The notes under the pieces: generated by a model | The model's input: the letters and a program-made list of their open reading frames with translations, nothing else | Told to the model about the DNA's origin: nothing | The model's database searches: none | Shown here: piece after piece, positions 61,508-64,000 of the stretch | Layout: every line of letters begins with the position of its first letter | Numbering within the stretch: the first letter of the stretch is position 1 | Translations under genes and position numbers: made by a program | DNA from: Flavobacterium fontis | Lineage (GTDB): Bacteria > Bacteroidota > Bacteroidia > Flavobacteriales > Flavobacteriaceae | Direction of reading: 5' to 3' | Length of the DNA: 64,000 nt | Assembly: GCF_900129405.1 (NCBI RefSeq) | Contig: NZ_FQVQ01000004.1 | Span: forward strand, 1-64,000

Positions 61508-63046
61508 ATGAGCAAAGCATCATCAAAAGGAATTTGGAAAGTCATTTCCGCTTCCTCCATGGGTACCATGATCGAATGGTACGACTTTTACATCTTTGGG
61601 AGTTTAGCCGTAGTTATTTCTACCAAATTCTTCCCCTCCGACAATCCCACCGCGGCCTTTTTGTCTACCCTAGCAACCTTTGCTGCTGGTTTCGTGGTTC
61701 GTCCTTTCGGAGCATTATTCTTCGGACGTTTGGGCGACCTTATCGGACGAAAATACACGTTCATGGTTACCTTAATGTTAATGGGAGGAGCCACTTTCTT
61801 AATCGGTTGTATTCCCAGTTACGAAACCATCGGATTTATGGCGCCCGTACTGGTTTTGATTCTTCGCCTTTTACAAGGTCTTGCCCTTGGCGGTGAATAT
61901 GGCGGAGCAGCAACCTATGTGGCTGAACATGCCCCCAAAGGAGAACGAGGGTACTGGACCTCGTGGATTCAAACCACTGCTACCGTAGGTCTTTTTGTAT
62001 CCCTTATGGTGATTTTAATTACCAAATCAGTCATGAGCAAAGAAGCTTTTGAAGATTGGGGATGGCGTGTGCCTTTCTGGGTATCGGTATTGATGGTTGT
62101 AGTTTCGTATTACATTCGTAAAGGAATGCACGAATCACCCGTTTTTGCCAAAGCGAAAGCAGAAGGAAAAACAGCAGCCAATCCGTTGAAAGAAAGTTTT
62201 GGTAATAAATACAACTTAAAATTTGTTTTATTGGCTCTATTTGGTGCTACTATGGGACAAGGGGTGGTATGGTATACTGGTCAGTTTTACGCCATGAATT
62301 TCTTAAAAACCGTTCAAGCTATTGACTCGTCACAAGTTGACACGTTGTTGGGTATTGCGCTTGTTCTCGGGACACCTTTCTTTGTGGTCTTTGGGAAATT
62401 AAGTGACAAAGTAGGTCGAAAAAACATTATGATGCTTGGTATGTTGATTGCAATTATCGCCTACCGACCAATCTATCGCGCGATGTATACGACCACCGAT
62501 TTAACCAAGAAAACGGAAATAGTAGAAAAAACAACTACCGTTCCTACAATGAAAGTGGTAGAAGGAACCAAAATAGACTCTATTTATACCACAAACCGCG
62601 CTTACACCGATGGTACAACGGTTGAAGAAATCAAAACCATCCACATGGAAGAAGGAAAAGTGATGTTGGACGACAAAGGGAAAGAAAAAGTGGAAACCAA
62701 AATCACCAAGAAAATAAATAATGCCGACCGATGGATGTTAGTTTTCCTCGTCTTCATACAAGTTATTTTTGTAACCATGGTTTACGGTCCTATTGCCGCT
62801 TTCTTGGTGGAAATGTTCCCGGTAAAAATTCGCTACACCTCGATGTCATTACCCTATCACGTGGGGAACGGAATCTTTGGAGGTTTGCTTCCTGCCATTT
62901 CAACCTACTTGGTTACCACCGCTAAAGATGCGGGCGATGTTGAATTTTACCTCGAGGGATTATGGTATCCGATTATCATCGCGGGTGTCTGTTTTGTCAT
63001 TGGGATGATTTATATTGATAAAAAAATTAACACACTTCACGAATAA
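61508..63046 (+). CDS. MHS-family MFS symporter with a periplasmic insertion
   Basis: A 512-residue transporter of the metabolite:H+ symporter type: GTMIEWYDFYIFG at the start, GRLGDLIGRK between TM2 and TM3, LALGGEYGGAATYVAEHAP in TM4-5, and SDKVGRKN in the second half. Known relatives import shikimate, alpha-ketoglutarate, citrate or aromatic acids. Between TM9 and TM10 there is a hydrophilic insertion of about 80 residues (about 327-407) rich in K, T and E. Topology places it in the periplasm. The gene follows the porin by 21 bases and precedes a small membrane protein by 11. Confidence 0.9.
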   Translation: MSKASSKGIWKVISASSMGTMIEWYDFYIFGSLAVVISTKFFPSDNPTAAFLSTLATFAAGFVVRPFGALFFGRLGDLIGRKYTFMVTLMLMGGATFLIGCIPSYETIGFMAPVLVLILRLLQGLALGGEYGGAATYVAEHAPKGERGYWTSWIQTTATVGLFVSLMVILITKSVMSKEAFEDWGWRVPFWVSVLMVVVSYYIRKGMHESPVFAKAKAEGKTAANPLKESFGNKYNLKFVLLALFGATMGQGVVWYTGQFYAMNFLKTVQAIDSSQVDTLLGIALVLGTPFFVVFGKLSDKVGRKNIMMLGMLIAIIAYRPIYRAMYTTTDLTKKTEIVEKTTTVPTMKVVEGTKIDSIYTTNRAYTDGTTVEEIKTIHMEEGKVMLDDKGKEKVETKITKKINNADRWMLVFLVFIQVIFVTMVYGPIAAFLVEMFPVKIRYTSMSLPYHVGNGIFGGLLPAISTYLVTTAKDAGDVEFYLEGLWYPIIIAGVCFVIGMIYIDKKINTLHE

Positions 63047-63057
63047 AACGCTGGGCT

Positions 63058-63282
63058 ATGAATGCATTAAAAAAACTTTTAGGAATTATTTGGATTCTAC
63101 TCGCAGCAGCAGTTTCCTATTATTGTATCGCCATCTTTGGTGGAAAATTGTCTTCAGGAAAGCAAGATGATTTGGTTTTTGGAATTATTATCTTCTTTAT
63201 TTTGTTACCTTTGGTTGTATCAGGGTTGGGACTCTTTGGGTATTATTGCCTAACCAATGAATATGATGAAGATTACGATTAA
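63058..63282 (+). CDS. Small membrane protein (DUF6814-like)
   Basis: A 74-residue protein with two membrane helices (about 8-28 and 42-65) and an acidic end (NEYDEDYD). I recall similar proteins (DUF6814) encoded directly after MHS-type transporters in Bacteroidota, which suggests a role as a transporter accessory; this is from memory. It ends the plus-strand series before a terminator. Confidence 0.72.
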   Translation: MNALKKLLGIIWILLAAAVSYYCIAIFGGKLSSGKQDDLVFGIIIFFILLPLVVSGLGLFGYYCLTNEYDEDYD

Positions 63283-63298
63283 ATAACCATCTAATATA

Positions 63299-63336
63299 CA
63301 CCCCAAAGCTCTTTCACAAGGGCTTTGGGTATTTTT
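63299..63336 (+). terminator. Rho-independent terminator after the transporter series
   Basis: An 8-bp stem CCCAAAGC/GCTTTGGG, extended by CTT/AAG inside, followed by ATTTTT. Confidence 0.78.
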
Positions 63337-63340
63337 AGTC

Positions 63341-63535
63341 ATGAAAAAAAGACACCAACAAAAATTATTGATTATCACCTTAGTCCTTGGATTAGGATTC
63401 AATCTTCCCTTGGTGTTACTTTTTGATTCGGCCACATCTATTGGCGGGTTTCCGCTCATTTATGTGTATATTTTCTCTTTATGGCTTTTTGCTAGTTTGA
63501 TCACGTTGATTATTGTAAAACGTTACCATGAGTAG
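63341..63535 (+). CDS. Small two-helix membrane protein upstream of a symporter-kinase
   Basis: A 64-residue protein with a basic N-terminus (MKKRHQQK) and two hydrophobic segments (about 9-27 and 37-58). It resembles the short subunit-like proteins encoded before sodium:solute symporter genes in many bacteria. Its last 8 bases overlap the next gene, which suggests translational coupling and joint function. Confidence 0.75.
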   Translation: MKKRHQQKLLIITLVLGLGFNLPLVLLFDSATSIGGFPLIYVYIFSLWLFASLITLIIVKRYHE

Positions 63536-64000
63536 CCTTGTACTTATCGTAATTTTGGGTCTCTATTTGGGGATGCTTTTTTTTATTGCGCATTGGGCAG
63601 AAAAAAAAGAAGGCTCACCGATGACCAACAATCCCTATGTTTACACCCTGTCTTTGGCTGTGTATTGTACGGCTTGGACGTATTATGGAAGTATTGGAGT
63701 AGCAGCGGATAGCGGATTAAGTTATCTACCCATTTATTTAGGTCCCGTAATCATTGCCCCCGCTTGGATTATTATTTTACGACGGATTATACGAATTTCA
63801 CGGATCAATAAAATATCAAGTATCGCCGATTTTATCTCATTGCGGTATGGAAACAGTCGTTTTTTGGGTGCGATTGTCACCGTAATTTGCCTCACAGGAA
63901 TCGTACCTTACATTGGGTTGCAACTCAAAGCTATTGCCGAAACCTTTCATGTGGTGACCCAAACTCCTATTCGAACGAATATTTTTGATGATAATACCAC
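63528..64000 (+). CDS. Sodium:solute symporter-type protein, N-terminal part (CbrA-like sensor kinase?)
   Basis: The gene starts at ATG 63528 and runs off the window after 157 codons. The visible part has several membrane segments (about 2-22, 45-65, 75-95, 125-145) and the conserved SLAVYCTAWTYYGSIG and ISSIADFISLRYG motifs of the SSS family, as in proline permease-like domains of CbrA-type histidine kinases. Whether a kinase domain follows lies outside the window. It is coupled to the small membrane gene by an 8-base overlap. Confidence 0.82.
   Translation, partial: MSSLVLIVILGLYLGMLFFIAHWAEKKEGSPMTNNPYVYTLSLAVYCTAWTYYGSIGVAADSGLSYLPIYLGPVIIAPAWIIILRRIIRISRINKISSIADFISLRYGNSRFLGAIVTVICLTGIVPYIGLQLKAIAETFHVVTQTPIRTNIFDDNT

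Noticed and set aside
1..64000. tRNA or rRNA genes
   Set aside because: Nearly all spacers are under 220 bases and none shows a cloverleaf with T-loop GTTCRA and CCA-like pairing that I could support; no specialised scan was possible.

Overview
The window looks like chromosomal DNA of a flavobacterium (Bacteroidota, Flavobacteriaceae, Flavobacterium or a close relative). The evidence is: many genes preceded by the Bacteroidota -7 element TAnnTTTG; weak Shine-Dalgarno use; a PorX response regulator (type IX secretion); SusC-like and OMP_b-brl barrels; the porin/PiT/DUF47 phosphate set; and intergenic period-7 microrepeats and palindromes that I associate with this group. No rRNA, tRNA, CRISPR array or intact insertion sequence was seen.

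Region 1 (1-751) has no intact gene. It holds the decayed tail of a tyrosine recombinase and a long period-7 array. Region 2 (752-63 kb, first half) is mainly core genome: PcrA/UvrD helicase, Sua5-type protein, OmpA lipoprotein, a glycosyltransferase, an HSDR_N protein, DNA polymerase III delta (holA), EttA, a TPR hybrid histidine kinase, a DEAD-box helicase, the histidine-degradation genes hutG and hutI, CorA, a TonB-type barrel, ArsC, a CPBP protease with menE, an M1 peptidase, an RluA synthase, an SPFH lipoprotein and an acyl-CoA carboxylase. A phosphate module follows (DUF47-PiT-porin, 29.6-32.9 kb). Then come prfB with its +1 frameshift site, threonine aldolase, TauE/SafE, YbaB, oligopeptidase B, a cysteine-synthase-like enzyme, and the compact unit porX-tsaE-alanine dehydrogenase. 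A serine hydrolase and an archaemetzincin lipoprotein follow.

Region 3 (45.9-63.3 kb) is the most interesting part. A minus-strand series reads flavin reductase, FAD hydroxylase fused to an old-yellow-enzyme domain, aryl-CoA ligase, 4-HBT thioesterase, nitrilase, gentisate-dioxygenase-like cupin, aspartyl protease and FAH-family hydrolase. After a two-component system and a GIGT-repeat surface protein comes a maleate-isomerase-like enzyme. Divergently transcribed are a zinc-ribbon/HTH protein derived from an IS1-type InsA, an outer-membrane porin, an MHS-family transporter and a small membrane protein. Together they can be read as a complete path: uptake of an aromatic acid, CoA activation, ring hydroxylation to gentisyl-CoA (or an amino analogue), thioester hydrolysis, ring cleavage, hydrolysis to maleate plus pyruvate, and isomerisation to fumarate. 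The substrate (salicylate, anthranilate or 4-hydroxybenzoate) cannot be fixed from sequence.

The window ends inside a sodium:solute symporter-type sensor kinase gene. Start codons were re-chosen where the longest frame begins at TTG/GTG inside a promoter box or upstream of a clear ATG.
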